This document shows positions 47,234 to 55,178 of a DNA stretch of 64,000 nucleotides, piece after piece; positions within the stretch are counted from its first letter, which is position 1; each line of letters starts with the position of its first letter. The notes below the pieces were generated by a model. That model did no database searches and had not been told where the DNA came from. It saw only the letters and a list, made by a program, of their open reading frames with translations. The stretch is from contig CP054178.1 of the NCBI GenBank assembly GCA_015709595.1, positions 2,733,205 to 2,797,204 on the forward strand, in the 5' to 3' direction. A program made the position numbers and the translations under genes. The DNA is from Phycisphaeraceae bacterium. GTDB taxonomy: Bacteria > Planctomycetota > Phycisphaerae > Phycisphaerales > SM1A02.

Positions 47234-47254
47234 AGCGGCGGCGGCCGACGCGTC

Positions 47255-47260
47255 GATAAT
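47255..47260 (+). promoter_or_regulatory. Candidate -10 box (GATAAT) of a leaderless transcript
   Basis: GATAAT ends 6 nt before the GTG start of the small cysteine protein; no Shine-Dalgarno is present. Confidence 0.4.
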
Positions 47261-47266
47261 CCACGC

Positions 47267-47530
47267 GTGCGCGATCCCGAGGACATCGTGGAAATCGAGG
47301 GTGTGTCGTCGCCTGGTTCCCGCGCGGGCGAGCGTTCGGTCCGCGCTCCGGGCTCACGATCGCGCCGCCCGTGGCTCTCCATCTGGTTTCAGTGCTGCCA
47401 CGTCTACGGTCGCATCTACCGCAACGACGCCGCCACGGCATACGAGGGCCGCTGCCCCAGATGCGCCGCCGCGGTGCGGGCCAGGATCGGGCCGGATGGC
47501 ACGAATCAGCGGCTGTTTCGGGCGATGTGA
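47267..47530 (+). CDS. Small conserved cysteine protein (planctomycete type)
   Basis: An 87-residue protein. The C-terminal half reads SIWFQCCHVYGRIYRN, then TAYEGRCPRCAAAVRARIG and PDGTNQRLFRAM. I recognise this pattern as a conserved planctomycete hypothetical, but its function is unknown. Four Cys (CCH...CPRC) could bind zinc. The N-terminal 40 residues are low-complexity. The GTG start fits the leaderless pattern seen in several other genes here. Confidence 0.75.
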   Translation: MRDPEDIVEIEGVSSPGSRAGERSVRAPGSRSRRPWLSIWFQCCHVYGRIYRNDAATAYEGRCPRCAAAVRARIGPDGTNQRLFRAM

Positions 47531-47593
47531 GGTCGAAGCGGTCGGGTTGTGAGAGGCATCGATCCTCGCGCCGTTGAGGCGGGTCGAGTGAAC

Positions 47594-47611
47594 GCAGGCG
47601 CGGACGCCTGC
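47594..47611. repeat. Small palindrome GCAGGCG-CGGA-CGCCTGC
   Basis: Seven-base-pair stem with a 4-nt loop, followed by GCCAC. It is of the same design as the palindrome at 34638-34655 but with another stem. A degenerate further copy (GGGGACGTCTGCACCAT) follows directly. Confidence 0.55.
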
Positions 47612-47657
47612 GCCACCTGCTGCGGGCGGGGACGTCTGCACCATGGGTCCGATCGTT

Positions 47658-48545
47658 TCAAATCAGCCGCTTCAGCGGCTCGCCGGGCGAGACCTGGCGG
47701 ATGGACCGTCCTGGCGCGGGTTCGTCATTCCTGGTGATGGTGGACTGGAGCGCCCCGGCGGTGCGTCCGCCGCCCACCAGACTGCCCGGCTTGATCTTGG
47801 CGACTTCCTTCTCGAGCTGCGGGTCGAGCCGGAAGTTCTCGCGTGGCAGGAGCCCTTCCTCCACGCCGGCGCGGAAGCGCAGCCCGATGGCCGTGATGCC
47901 GGCCATTCCCGCCACCGGCAGGATCAGGTAGCGACCATAGAACAAGATGCCTCCGCCGGTAGGTTCGGCTTCGCCGCCCAGGGTGATGCCACGCGCCGCC
48001 TCCACCTCGCTCGTCAGCGTGGCGTAGGAGACGAACAGCCCGTCGAAGGGCAGGGCCTCGAAGACCAGCCCCCACGGCAGCGTGATCATCACCAGCACCA
48101 CCGCCCAGACGAACGCCCCGGCGGCGCGGTCCACGCCCCTGGTGGCGGACCCGGCGGCCAGCACCACGCCCAACCCCAGAAGCGGCAGCAGCGCGAGAGT
48201 TCCCATGGTGCCCGCGGCGCCGGCCACGCCCACGGCCAGTCCGAGGATGCGATCCTGGCTGGAGTACTGCCGGTTCACATCGGCGGGTTCGACGTCGGGA
48301 TCGGCTTCCACCGACGCGGCCTCGCGGATCGACTGGCGGCGCCGCTCCTCCGGCGTCACGATGGTCGTGGCGTGCTCGTCGGCGCGTTCCACGATCCGCG
48401 TGTATCGCATGTCCGTGTACGTCAGCAGCGACCACGCCACCACCTGCACCGCCAGCGCCAGGCCCAGCAGCCAGCAGCACCAGGTGACCGCGGAGCGAAG
48501 CTCCTTCAGGGCGATGGCGAAGTGTCGATTGACGGCGGTTTCCAC
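47658..48545 (-). CDS. Membrane protein of unknown function
   Basis: A 295-residue protein with six hydrophobic helices: one near residue 20 (AVTWCCWLLGLALAVQVVAW), then a soluble segment with a coiled, charged region (RIVERADEHATTIV), then helices near residues 105, 130, 150 and 215. The layout (helix, soluble part, block of helices) recalls ABC-2-type permease subunits of planctomycetes, but there is no ATPase gene beside it and no motif confirms this. The GTG start has AAGGAAG 5 nt upstream. Confidence 0.6.
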   Translation of the reverse strand: METAVNRHFAIALKELRSAVTWCCWLLGLALAVQVVAWSLLTYTDMRYTRIVERADEHATTIVTPEERRRQSIREAASVEADPDVEPADVNRQYSSQDRILGLAVGVAGAAGTMGTLALLPLLGLGVVLAAGSATRGVDRAAGAFVWAVVLVMITLPWGLVFEALPFDGLFVSYATLTSEVEAARGITLGGEAEPTGGGILFYGRYLILPVAGMAGITAIGLRFRAGVEEGLLPRENFRLDPQLEKEVAKIKPGSLVGGGRTAGALQSTITRNDEPAPGRSIRQVSPGEPLKRLI

Positions 48546-48758
48546 GGCATCTTCCTTTCGTGGGCGCGGAACGGCTCCGCGCGATCATCGACCGGTAACG
48601 CGCTCCGGTTCAGCGAATCCGACGGAATCGCCCGCGATCACGCACGCCAAAGCCGCACGGACGACCTGGCGCGAATATCGGGCCTGAAGGGACGCTCCGG
48701 TTGACGGACTTCCCGGCGGCGGCTACCAAGGCGTCCTGAACGAACCTGGAGGAACCAC

Positions 48759-50120
48759 GTGGCCCATATCCCCCAGCTCCGACCCGATGTGCCCGGTCGG
48801 CCGATCGACGTGCTGATGTCCCCGATCCACGGGTTCCTGCGCGTCGAGGCGGCTGCGGGCGTGCTGCTGCTGGTCTGCACCATGTTCGCCGTGGTCTGGG
48901 CCAACTCGCCGTGGAGCGAGTCGTACCACCACTTCTGGCACACCGATGTGAGCGTGGAGTTCGGCGATCACGCGCTCACGCTCTCGCTGGCGCACTTCGT
49001 CAACGACGCGCTGATGGCCGTGTTCTTCTTCGTTGTGGGGCTGGAGATCAAGCGCGAGCTGCTGGTGGGCGAGCTGGCCTCGCCGCGTAAGGCCATGCTG
49101 TCGATCGTCGCCGCGCTTGGCGCCATGGCCGCTCCGGCGCTGATTTTCGTGCTGTGCAACACGGGCACCGAGAACGTGCGCGGCTGGGCCATTCCCACCG
49201 CCACCGACATCGCCTTCGCCGTGGGTGTGATGGCCATGCTGGGCAGGCGCATCCCGCTGTCGCTCAAGGTGTTTCTCACGGCGCTGGCCATCGTGGACGA
49301 CATCGCCGCCGTCATCGTCATCGCGCTGTTCTACACCAGCGAGATTTCGATGTTCTCCTTCCTGGTCGCCAACGGCTTCCTGGTGGCCTCGATCATCGCC
49401 AACCGGCTGGGCGTCCGCACGCCCATCTGCTATGCCGTCATCGGCGTGTTGATGTGGGTCTTTCTGCTCCAGTCAGGCGTCCACGCCACCATCGGCGGTG
49501 TGCTGATGGCCCTGACCATTCCCGCCAGCATGCGCATCAACGGCGAGGCCTTCACCATCTTCGCCCGCCGCGCCATCAAGGAGTTCGAGGACGCCGGGGG
49601 CGACCGCGACAACATCATGACCAACGAGCGTCGTCAGGGCGCGGTGCGCGGCCTGCAGGTGGCGTGCGAGTACGTGCAGACGCCGCTCAACCGGCTCGAG
49701 CACGGCATCCACCCCTGGGTGGCCTACCTCATCATGCCCGTCTTCGCACTGGCCAACGCGGGCGTCACCATCGGCGACGGCGCCGTCGGCGCCATCACCA
49801 GCGGTGCGGGGCTGGGCATCGTGCTCGGGCTGGTGGTCGGCAAGCCGCTGGGGCTGATTCTCACGGTCTGGCTGGCAGTCAAGAGCGGGCTGTGCAAGCT
49901 GCCCGAAGGCGCCGCCTGGCGGCACATCGTGGGCACGGGCTTCCTCGCCGGCATCGGCTTCACCATGTCGCTCTTCATCGCCAACCTGGCCTTCCGCGAC
50001 CACGACACGCTCGACGCCGCCAAGATGGGCATCCTCGCCGGGTCGCTGGTCTCGGGCGTGACCGGGTTCCTGCTGCTTCGCGCGGGCGGCGGCGCGGTCA
50101 GGGACGACGCGCACGCATGA
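48759..50120 (+). CDS. nhaA: Na+/H+ antiporter NhaA
   Basis: A 453-residue antiporter of the usual length (390-440). It exchanges Na+ or Li+ for H+ to set cytoplasmic pH and salt. FFFVVGLEIKREL near residue 90, the transport Asp in AIPTATDIAFAVG near residue 148 and the Asp pair in ALAIVDDIAAVIVIALFY near residue 180 are present, as is GKPLGL near residue 363. Twelve membrane helices are expected. The GTG start has GGAGGA 5 nt upstream. Confidence 0.95.
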   Translation: MAHIPQLRPDVPGRPIDVLMSPIHGFLRVEAAAGVLLLVCTMFAVVWANSPWSESYHHFWHTDVSVEFGDHALTLSLAHFVNDALMAVFFFVVGLEIKRELLVGELASPRKAMLSIVAALGAMAAPALIFVLCNTGTENVRGWAIPTATDIAFAVGVMAMLGRRIPLSLKVFLTALAIVDDIAAVIVIALFYTSEISMFSFLVANGFLVASIIANRLGVRTPICYAVIGVLMWVFLLQSGVHATIGGVLMALTIPASMRINGEAFTIFARRAIKEFEDAGGDRDNIMTNERRQGAVRGLQVACEYVQTPLNRLEHGIHPWVAYLIMPVFALANAGVTIGDGAVGAITSGAGLGIVLGLVVGKPLGLILTVWLAVKSGLCKLPEGAAWRHIVGTGFLAGIGFTMSLFIANLAFRDHDTLDAAKMGILAGSLVSGVTGFLLLRAGGGAVRDDAHA

Positions 50121-50175
50121 CGGCGATGTCCGTTGATGCGCATCCCTCTCGTCCCCGATCGTCGCGCAGCCACCA

Positions 50176-50181
50176 TACACT
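50176..50181 (+). promoter_or_regulatory. Candidate -10 box (TACACT) of a leaderless transcript
   Basis: TACACT ends 5 nt before a GTG that begins the Rossmann motif of the YhiN-like gene. It decides that start over an ATG 51 nt further up, which has no site and adds an unlike lead. Confidence 0.4.
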
Positions 50182-50186
50182 CCGAC

Positions 50187-51422
50187 GTGCGTGAACGGGC
50201 CGACATCGTGATCGTGGGCGCCGGGGCGGCGGGGCTGATGACGGCCATCTGGGCGGGGCGAACCAACCCGGCTCGCAGGATTGTTCTGCTGGACGGGGCG
50301 AAGGTGATCGGCGCCAAGATTCTCGTGGCAGGCGGCGGGCGCTGCAACGTGACCCACGATGAAGTGGACGAGCGGGCGTATGCGGGCTCGACTCGCCCGG
50401 CGATCGCCAAGGTGCTGCGTCGCTTCGACGTGCCGCGCACGGCGGCTTTCTTCCGCGAATTGGGGGTCGAACTGAAGCGCGAGGAGACGGGCAAACTGTT
50501 TCCCGTGACGGACGATGCGCACACCGTGCTGGAAGCGCTGCTGCGTGAGGTCGAGCGCGTGGGCGCGTCCCTGCGACATCCCCGTCGCGTCACGGGCGTG
50601 GAGCGGACGGACGACGGCTTTATCGTGCGAGGCGACTGGGGGTCGCTGGCGTGCGCCTCGCTCGTGCTGGCGACGGGCGGCAAAGCGCTGCCCAAGTCCG
50701 GTTCGGACGGCACGGGGTATGTGTTGGCGCAGGCGCTCGGGCACACGGTGACGCCGCGGATCTTTCCGGCGCTTGTGCCGCTGGTGCTGGAGTCCGGTCA
50801 CTTTCTGCGCGAGTTGTCCGGCGTGTCCTTTCCCGCGACGCTGGAGGTGCGGTCATCGCGGGGAACGCGACTGGCTTCGTTCACCAACAGCACACTGTGT
50901 ACGCACTTCGGGCTGTCCGGCCCGACGGTGCTGGATGTCAGTCGCTACTTCACCGAGGCCAAGGCGGGTGACCCGGGCGCGACGCTCGTGATGAACCTGC
51001 TGCCGGGAGAGACCGAGCACTCGCTTGACCATCTGCTGCTGGCGAATCCGAGTCAGAACGTCGGGCGGGTGCTGGCCGGGCGTCTGCCGGAGCGCGTGCT
51101 GAAGGCGGCGGTCAGTCATGCGAACGTGGATTCGGGAGCGGTGATCTCGACCATCCGGCGCGACGTGCGACGACACCTGGTGCAAACACTCGTCTCGCTG
51201 GTGCTGCCCGTGACGGGCGATCGTGGGTTCACGCACGCGGAGGTGACGGCGGGGGGCGTGCCGCTCTCGGAGATTCGGCTCGAGTCGATGGAGTCACGCC
51301 GTCACCCCGGTCTGTACCTGGTCGGCGAGATCTGCGACGTGGACGGACGAATCGGTGGGTTCAACTTCCAGTGGGCGTGGGCGAGCGGATATGTGGCCGG
51401 TGCTTCGATCGGCGGGACATGA
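50187..51422 (+). CDS. FAD-dependent oxidoreductase, HI0933/YhiN family
   Basis: A 411-residue flavoprotein. ADIVIVGAGAAGLMTAIWAG is the dinucleotide fold at the N-terminus; GAKILVAGGGRCNVTH near residue 45 is the family signature. VLATGGKALPKSGSDGTGY near residue 165 and GFTHAEVTAGGVPL with DVDGRIGGFNFQWAWASG at the C-terminus complete it. Members are common and their substrate is unclear. The GTG start gives the shortest lead before the FAD motif. It follows nhaA by 66 nt on the same strand but probably has its own promoter. Confidence 0.9.
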   Translation: MRERADIVIVGAGAAGLMTAIWAGRTNPARRIVLLDGAKVIGAKILVAGGGRCNVTHDEVDERAYAGSTRPAIAKVLRRFDVPRTAAFFRELGVELKREETGKLFPVTDDAHTVLEALLREVERVGASLRHPRRVTGVERTDDGFIVRGDWGSLACASLVLATGGKALPKSGSDGTGYVLAQALGHTVTPRIFPALVPLVLESGHFLRELSGVSFPATLEVRSSRGTRLASFTNSTLCTHFGLSGPTVLDVSRYFTEAKAGDPGATLVMNLLPGETEHSLDHLLLANPSQNVGRVLAGRLPERVLKAAVSHANVDSGAVISTIRRDVRRHLVQTLVSLVLPVTGDRGFTHAEVTAGGVPLSEIRLESMESRRHPGLYLVGEICDVDGRIGGFNFQWAWASGYVAGASIGGT

Positions 51423-51474
51423 GCCACGTTGCGAGTTCCGTCGGGAACCGTACGATGGCCCGTACCCCCACATG

Positions 51475-51548
51475 GGGCCGGTAGCTCAGCGGTCCAGAGC
51501 AGCCGACTCATAATCGGTCAGACCCCGGTTCGAATCCGGGCCGGCCCA
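51475..51548 (+). tRNA. tRNA-Ile2 (CAT anticodon, lysidine type)
   Basis: A 74-nt cloverleaf: acceptor GGGCCGG/CCGGCCC plus A, D arm TAGCTCAGCGG, anticodon loop CTCATAA in stem GCCGA/TCGGT, T arm CGGTTCGAATCCG. The acceptor has C4-G69 and C5-G68, and the anticodon stem begins with a G27-U43 wobble. These are the marks by which TilS tells tRNA-Ile2 from elongator tRNA-Met. So it probably reads AUA after lysidine modification. CCA is not encoded. Confidence 0.8.
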
Positions 51549-51634
51549 TTGGCGTGAGCGCGAGGTCACGGTGATCCCGTCCAAGAGGTCGAACATCCAA
51601 ATTGCCGGTGATCGCCAAAAACTTGCGCTGCCCG

Positions 51635-51664
51635 TTGATCGCGGGCCATATTTTCCGGTATGAT
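51635..51664 (+). promoter_or_regulatory. Promoter upstream of leader ORF and XRE gene
   Basis: TTGATC, an 18-nt spacer and TATGAT. The start point near 51671 leaves a 10-nt leader holding GGAGGAG before a short ORF. Confidence 0.5.
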
Positions 51665-51680
51665 CGCATAGAGGAGGAGA

Positions 51681-51728
51681 ATGACGCGACCGGGGTGTCG
51701 GGTTCAACGGACATCATGTCGTGTGTGA
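51681..51728 (+). CDS. Possible 15-codon leader peptide before the XRE regulator
   Basis: The frame MTRPGCRVQRTSCRV has the strongest Shine-Dalgarno in the window (GAGGAGGAG, 2-10 nt before the ATG) and directly follows a good promoter. It stops 46 nt before the regulator's start. It may be a regulatory leader, or simply sequence whose site is not used. Two Cys and four Arg give no clear attenuation logic. Confidence 0.35.
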   Translation: MTRPGCRVQRTSCRV

Positions 51729-51774
51729 GGGGACCGTGGGATCACGGGTTCCGGGTGCCTGCCGAGGATTGGCC

Positions 51775-52476
51775 ATGAATGCACCTCCCATCGCCCCATC
51801 ATTCGGGGATCGCCTCCGACTCCTTCGAGAACAACGCGGCCTGACGCAGACCGATCTGTCGCGGGAATCGGGCATCTCGCAGTCCACGGTCAGCGCGCTG
51901 GAGACCGGACGCCAGAGGCCCTGGCCGAGCACGCGAAGGGCGCTGGCTCGTGCGTTTGGCCTGTCGCTGGAGGAGTTCGACCGGGCCGTGATGTCCGATC
52001 ATCCGGGGGTGGTGCTGGATCGTCCGGTGTCAATCGATCTCGATGCGGAGCCAGGACAGGTCAACCTGCACCGCACGGTCACACAGCTGGTTGATCAGCT
52101 CCGGCTCACGGAGTTTCGGCTGCGTCGATCGGATCAGCAACTGGGGCTGATCCGCCGCCTGATTGATGAGATGCCTGTGCTGTGCTGGGAGACGGACGCC
52201 GAACTGCGAGTCATGACTGCCTCAGGATGGGCGGCCAAGCGACACGAAGTGTGGGGGGATCTGGTGGGCCGGACGCTCGAAGAGTTCCATGCCCGGACCG
52301 GCGGCGAGGTGCCGCTGCCGCCCATCGAACCGCATCGGAGGGTGCTTGCCGGACTGCCGGTGTCGCTGTTGATCCCTTGGGGGCCGGATGTGTGGATTGT
52401 CGCGCTGGAGCCGCTTGTTGCCATGAACACGGGGGTGTCAGGCGTGATCGGTTTGGCGGTGCGTCGGTCGCCGTGA
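51775..52476 (+). CDS. XRE-family transcriptional regulator with a PAS-like C-terminal domain
   Basis: A 233-residue protein. The helix-turn-helix lies at about residues 10-65 (FGDRLRLLREQRGLTQTDLS, GISQSTVSALETGRQRPWP). After a linker helix (residues about 105-140, VTQLVDQLRLTEFRLRRSDQ) comes a PAS-like domain: MPVLCWETDAELRVMTASGW, then LVGRTLEEFH and a terminal strand pair. PAS domains after such a helix usually sense a ligand or redox state. GAGGA lies 7 nt before the ATG. It is upstream of a sigma-54-like promoter and PEP-CTERM gene on the same strand but is not an obvious sigma-54 activator. Confidence 0.82.
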   Translation: MNAPPIAPSFGDRLRLLREQRGLTQTDLSRESGISQSTVSALETGRQRPWPSTRRALARAFGLSLEEFDRAVMSDHPGVVLDRPVSIDLDAEPGQVNLHRTVTQLVDQLRLTEFRLRRSDQQLGLIRRLIDEMPVLCWETDAELRVMTASGWAAKRHEVWGDLVGRTLEEFHARTGGEVPLPPIEPHRRVLAGLPVSLLIPWGPDVWIVALEPLVAMNTGVSGVIGLAVRRSP

Positions 52477-52895
52477 GAGGGTGAGACCGCCATTCACCGG
52501 CCAGATACGCTCCAAGTCTTCTATTTTCAGGCACTTGGATAGTTGGCGATGAATCGGATATGGACGAAAGGCCAAGGTATAGTTCGACTCATGGGTTGGG
52601 CCTCTGGGCAAGTGATTATCGGACAATATCGACGCGAAACCTAGGGCCTCATGTGGCGGAGCATCGTTGGATGGGTGGTCGAACCTGTGGGAATCGGTAA
52701 ATACCCGATTCGCAGAAAAAACACGAAGAATCCACTTGTACGACAGGCGGATGTCGGATACTCTGTTGGCACTGAGGTCGCTCGGTGCGCCCAAGGCGCA
52801 TCGTTCGGTCTTGGGCCACACGCACCTTGGGGGGCAACTCCGGGGCGTGGGTGGTGGGAAGAAGAACAGACCTGAAAGGGAGAACGGAGAAGCAC
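52477..52895. other. 419-bp regulatory region upstream of the PEP-CTERM gene
   Basis: It is visibly richer in A/T than its surroundings and holds no gene. It contains the sigma-54-like promoter at 52766. In the predicted 5' leader a CCCAAG...CTTGGG inverted repeat (near 52789-52814) could fold. No clear upstream activator palindrome was found. Confidence 0.55.
52766..52782 (+). promoter_or_regulatory. Sigma-54-type promoter
   Basis: TTGGCACTGAGGTCGCT matches the -24/-12 consensus TTGGCACG-N4-TTGCW with the invariant GG and GC exactly 10 nt apart. Two mismatches. The start point would give a leader of about 100 nt to the PEP-CTERM gene. In several EPS-producing bacteria PEP-CTERM genes are under PrsK/PrsR-sigma-54 control. 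Confidence 0.6.
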
Positions 52896-53585
52896 ATGAT
52901 CAAGAGATGGGCAACGAAACTTGCTGCGGGCGCGCTGGTAGCGACCGCGGCGCTGGGCGCTGGTTCGGCGCAGGCCGCGACCACGCTGCAGTTCGACGTG
53001 AACAACGCCAGGGGTGCGGCGACGCCCGGTGGGTTCTCAACGACCTACACGGGCAACCTGAAGCTGTCCCTGGACGGCAACACCATCCTCCTTGGGTTGT
53101 TCATCGACGGCAACTACAACCCGCTGGGTGCTGGCTGGGCGATCTCCGCGATCGACGTCAGCATCGACTTCCTCGGCGGCAACATCGTCGGCGGCAGCTA
53201 CAAGCTGTCCGTGAGCAATGGTCTCGACACTGACACGTTCGAGGCCGTGCTGATCGACGGCAACGGCGCTGCCGGCAACATCGGCCTCGTCGGTTCGAAC
53301 TACACCATCTTTGGTGGCGTTCAACTTGGCACGTTCACCTCGGTGACGGTGCCGGGTGAGTTCGGCGGCGTCAACGTGGCAGACTTCATCGCTGCTCAGC
53401 CGCTGCGTGGTCGGTTCGACGAGTTCTTCTTCGCCCCCAACTCGGCTGGCGTGGACAATGACACGGACATCGACCTGTTCGTGATCATCCCCGCTCCGCC
53501 GGCGGTTCTCTGGGGCCTCGCGGGTCTGGCTGGGCTGGCCATCGGCCGCAAGCGCCTGCGTTCGCTCGGGCTCTCGAAGCGCTGA
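52896..53585 (+). CDS. PEP-CTERM-type exported protein
   Basis: A 229-residue secreted protein. The signal peptide is residues 1-27 (LAAGALVATAALGAGSAQA). The mature part is a Gly/Asn/Asp-rich beta protein with no Cys (STTYTGNLKLSLDGNTIL, GGNIVGGSYKLS). The C-terminus is a sorting signal: IIPAPPAVLWGLAGLAGLAI then GRKRLR, the PEP-type motif, membrane helix and basic tail cut by an exosortase. It should end up on the cell surface or in the matrix. GGAGA lies about 7 nt before the ATG. A strong terminator follows. No exosortase gene is in the window. Confidence 0.88.
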   Translation: MIKRWATKLAAGALVATAALGAGSAQAATTLQFDVNNARGAATPGGFSTTYTGNLKLSLDGNTILLGLFIDGNYNPLGAGWAISAIDVSIDFLGGNIVGGSYKLSVSNGLDTDTFEAVLIDGNGAAGNIGLVGSNYTIFGGVQLGTFTSVTVPGEFGGVNVADFIAAQPLRGRFDEFFFAPNSAGVDNDTDIDLFVIIPAPPAVLWGLAGLAGLAIGRKRLRSLGLSKR

Positions 53586-53640
53586 ACGCGCCACGCAACC
53601 TATCGACCACGATCGTCGATCCGTTCCTCTCAACACGTTC

Positions 53641-53680
53641 AGGGCCGACTGCTCAGCAGTCGGCCCTGTTCATTTGGTTT
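53641..53680 (+). terminator. Intrinsic terminator after the PEP-CTERM gene
   Basis: A 13-bp perfect stem (AGGGCCGACTGCT / AGCAGTCGGCCCT) with a single-base loop is followed by the T-rich GTTCATTTGGTTTT. It may also stop transcription of the convergent dihydrolipoyl dehydrogenase gene. Confidence 0.8.
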
Positions 53681-53722
53681 TCGACTCGGACCACCGATGA
53701 CGCGGGTCAGGCATCCGCTTTT

Positions 53723-55150
53723 TCAGACCCCCCGCGCCGCGTCCGCCAGCAGTTCGCTCGTCGTCGGGTGAGGATGCAGCGTGAGGGCTAGGTCGTCGAG
53801 CGTCGCGCCCATCTCGATCGCCAGCGCCGCCTCGCCGATCATTTCGCATGTGCCTGGCCCGGCCAGCCCTACGCCCTGCACCTCGCGCGTGCCGGGGTCA
53901 AAGATGATCTTGGTCAGCCCGTCCATCCGGTTCATACCTGCCGCCCGGCCGGACAGCCCCCACGGGGCCTTGGCGATGGCGTACGGCTGGCCCTGCCGCT
54001 TCGCCTGCTTCTCTGTCAGCCCGACCCAGGCGATGTTGGGATCAGTGAACACGGCGTGAGGGATCGCGCGGACATCCAACGCGCTGGGCTGTCCCGCGAT
54101 GACCTCCGCCGCCACGCGGCCCTGGGCGAGCGCCGCGTTGGCAAGCAGCGGCCCGCCCGTCACGTCACCCGCGGCGAAGTGCCTGGCGCTGCTGGTCTTC
54201 ATGGCGGCATCGACGCGGATGAACCCGCGCTCATCGAGAGTGACGCCCGCCCTGTCGAGATCGAGCGACTCCACGTTGGCTCGCCGCCCCAGCGAGACGA
54301 CCACGCGGTCGAACTTCGCCGCGGCCGTCGCATCGATGGTCGCGCCGAGCAGGATCTCCGCCAGCGACGCTTCAAGCGACTTGCGCAGAGGGCGCATCAG
54401 GTCGTCATCCGCCTCCGGCAGCAGCACGGCTTCGGGCGAAGCCAGCGTGACCCTGCTGCCCAGCGAGGCGTAGATGGAGGCGATCTCCACCGCCATGTAG
54501 TCCGACCCGATGACAAGCAGTGTTCGAGGAATGAGGGATTCTCCGCGACCGGAGTCGCCGCCGGCAGTGACGGCGATGGCGTTCGAGGCGCCGCCCTCCC
54601 GCGCACGGGATGCCGCCGCCGCCAACGTCCCAAGGCGCACCGCCTGTTCCGGCGTCCAGGTGCGCTCGCCATCAAACGACAGGTCCGGATGCTCCACCGG
54701 CCGCGTGCCCGTGGCGATGACCGCCTTGCGGAACTTGACGCGAGGGATGGAGCCGCCAGTGACGGCGACATGTTTGGCGTCCTCGAAGCGGGCCTCGCCG
54801 ACGAGGCGCGTGATCTTGAGCTGCTTCGCCCGCGCCGCCAACCCCTTGGCGAGTCGTTCGACCGTAGTGTCAACCCACACCCCGACCTTGGAGGCGTCGA
54901 TCGCGGGAGGGGAGAAGGCCGCGCCCATCGCGGCCGCTCCCGACGCGGCCCGGATTGTCGCGCTCAGGTCGCACAGCGTCTTGGACGGCACGCACCCCGC
55001 GTGCAGACAGATTCCGCCCAAATCAGGCCGGGGATCGACGATCGCGGTCTCCACCCCCAGTTCGGCGGCCCGGAACGCGGCGGCGTAACCGGCGGGGCCG
55101 CCGCCGATGACGAGTAGAGTGGTTTCCTGGGTGAACTCGCCGACGACCAT
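53723..55150 (-). CDS. lpd: Dihydrolipoyl dehydrogenase (E3) with an altered NAD motif
   Basis: A 475-residue flavoprotein that reoxidises lipoyl groups of 2-oxoacid dehydrogenases. The FAD fold is LLVIGGGPAGYAAAFRA, the redox pair GGICLHAGCVPSKTL (Cys-x4-Cys) and the C-terminal His-Pro-His of LHPHPTTSEL; all are intact. Two things are odd. A Gly/Ala/Ser-rich insert of about 25 residues precedes the NAD domain, and there the usual GxGxxG reads VIGSDYMAVE (second and third Gly replaced). It may use another acceptor or bind NAD differently. It could serve the E1 gene at the left edge. Overlaps nothing; asd follows upstream on the same strand. Confidence 0.88.
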   Translation of the reverse strand: MVVGEFTQETTLLVIGGGPAGYAAAFRAAELGVETAIVDPRPDLGGICLHAGCVPSKTLCDLSATIRAASGAAAMGAAFSPPAIDASKVGVWVDTTVERLAKGLAARAKQLKITRLVGEARFEDAKHVAVTGGSIPRVKFRKAVIATGTRPVEHPDLSFDGERTWTPEQAVRLGTLAAAASRAREGGASNAIAVTAGGDSGRGESLIPRTLLVIGSDYMAVEIASIYASLGSRVTLASPEAVLLPEADDDLMRPLRKSLEASLAEILLGATIDATAAAKFDRVVVSLGRRANVESLDLDRAGVTLDERGFIRVDAAMKTSSARHFAAGDVTGGPLLANAALAQGRVAAEVIAGQPSALDVRAIPHAVFTDPNIAWVGLTEKQAKRQGQPYAIAKAPWGLSGRAAGMNRMDGLTKIIFDPGTREVQGVGLAGPGTCEMIGEAALAIEMGATLDDLALTLHPHPTTSELLADAARGV

Positions 55151-55178
55151 GACGGGGCCTCCGTGTCCAACCCTGGAC

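Noticed and set aside
51475-51548. Elongator tRNA-Met
   Set aside because: C4-G69, C5-G68 and G27-U43 are the marks of the lysidine-type tRNA-Ile2; Met elongators usually lack these.
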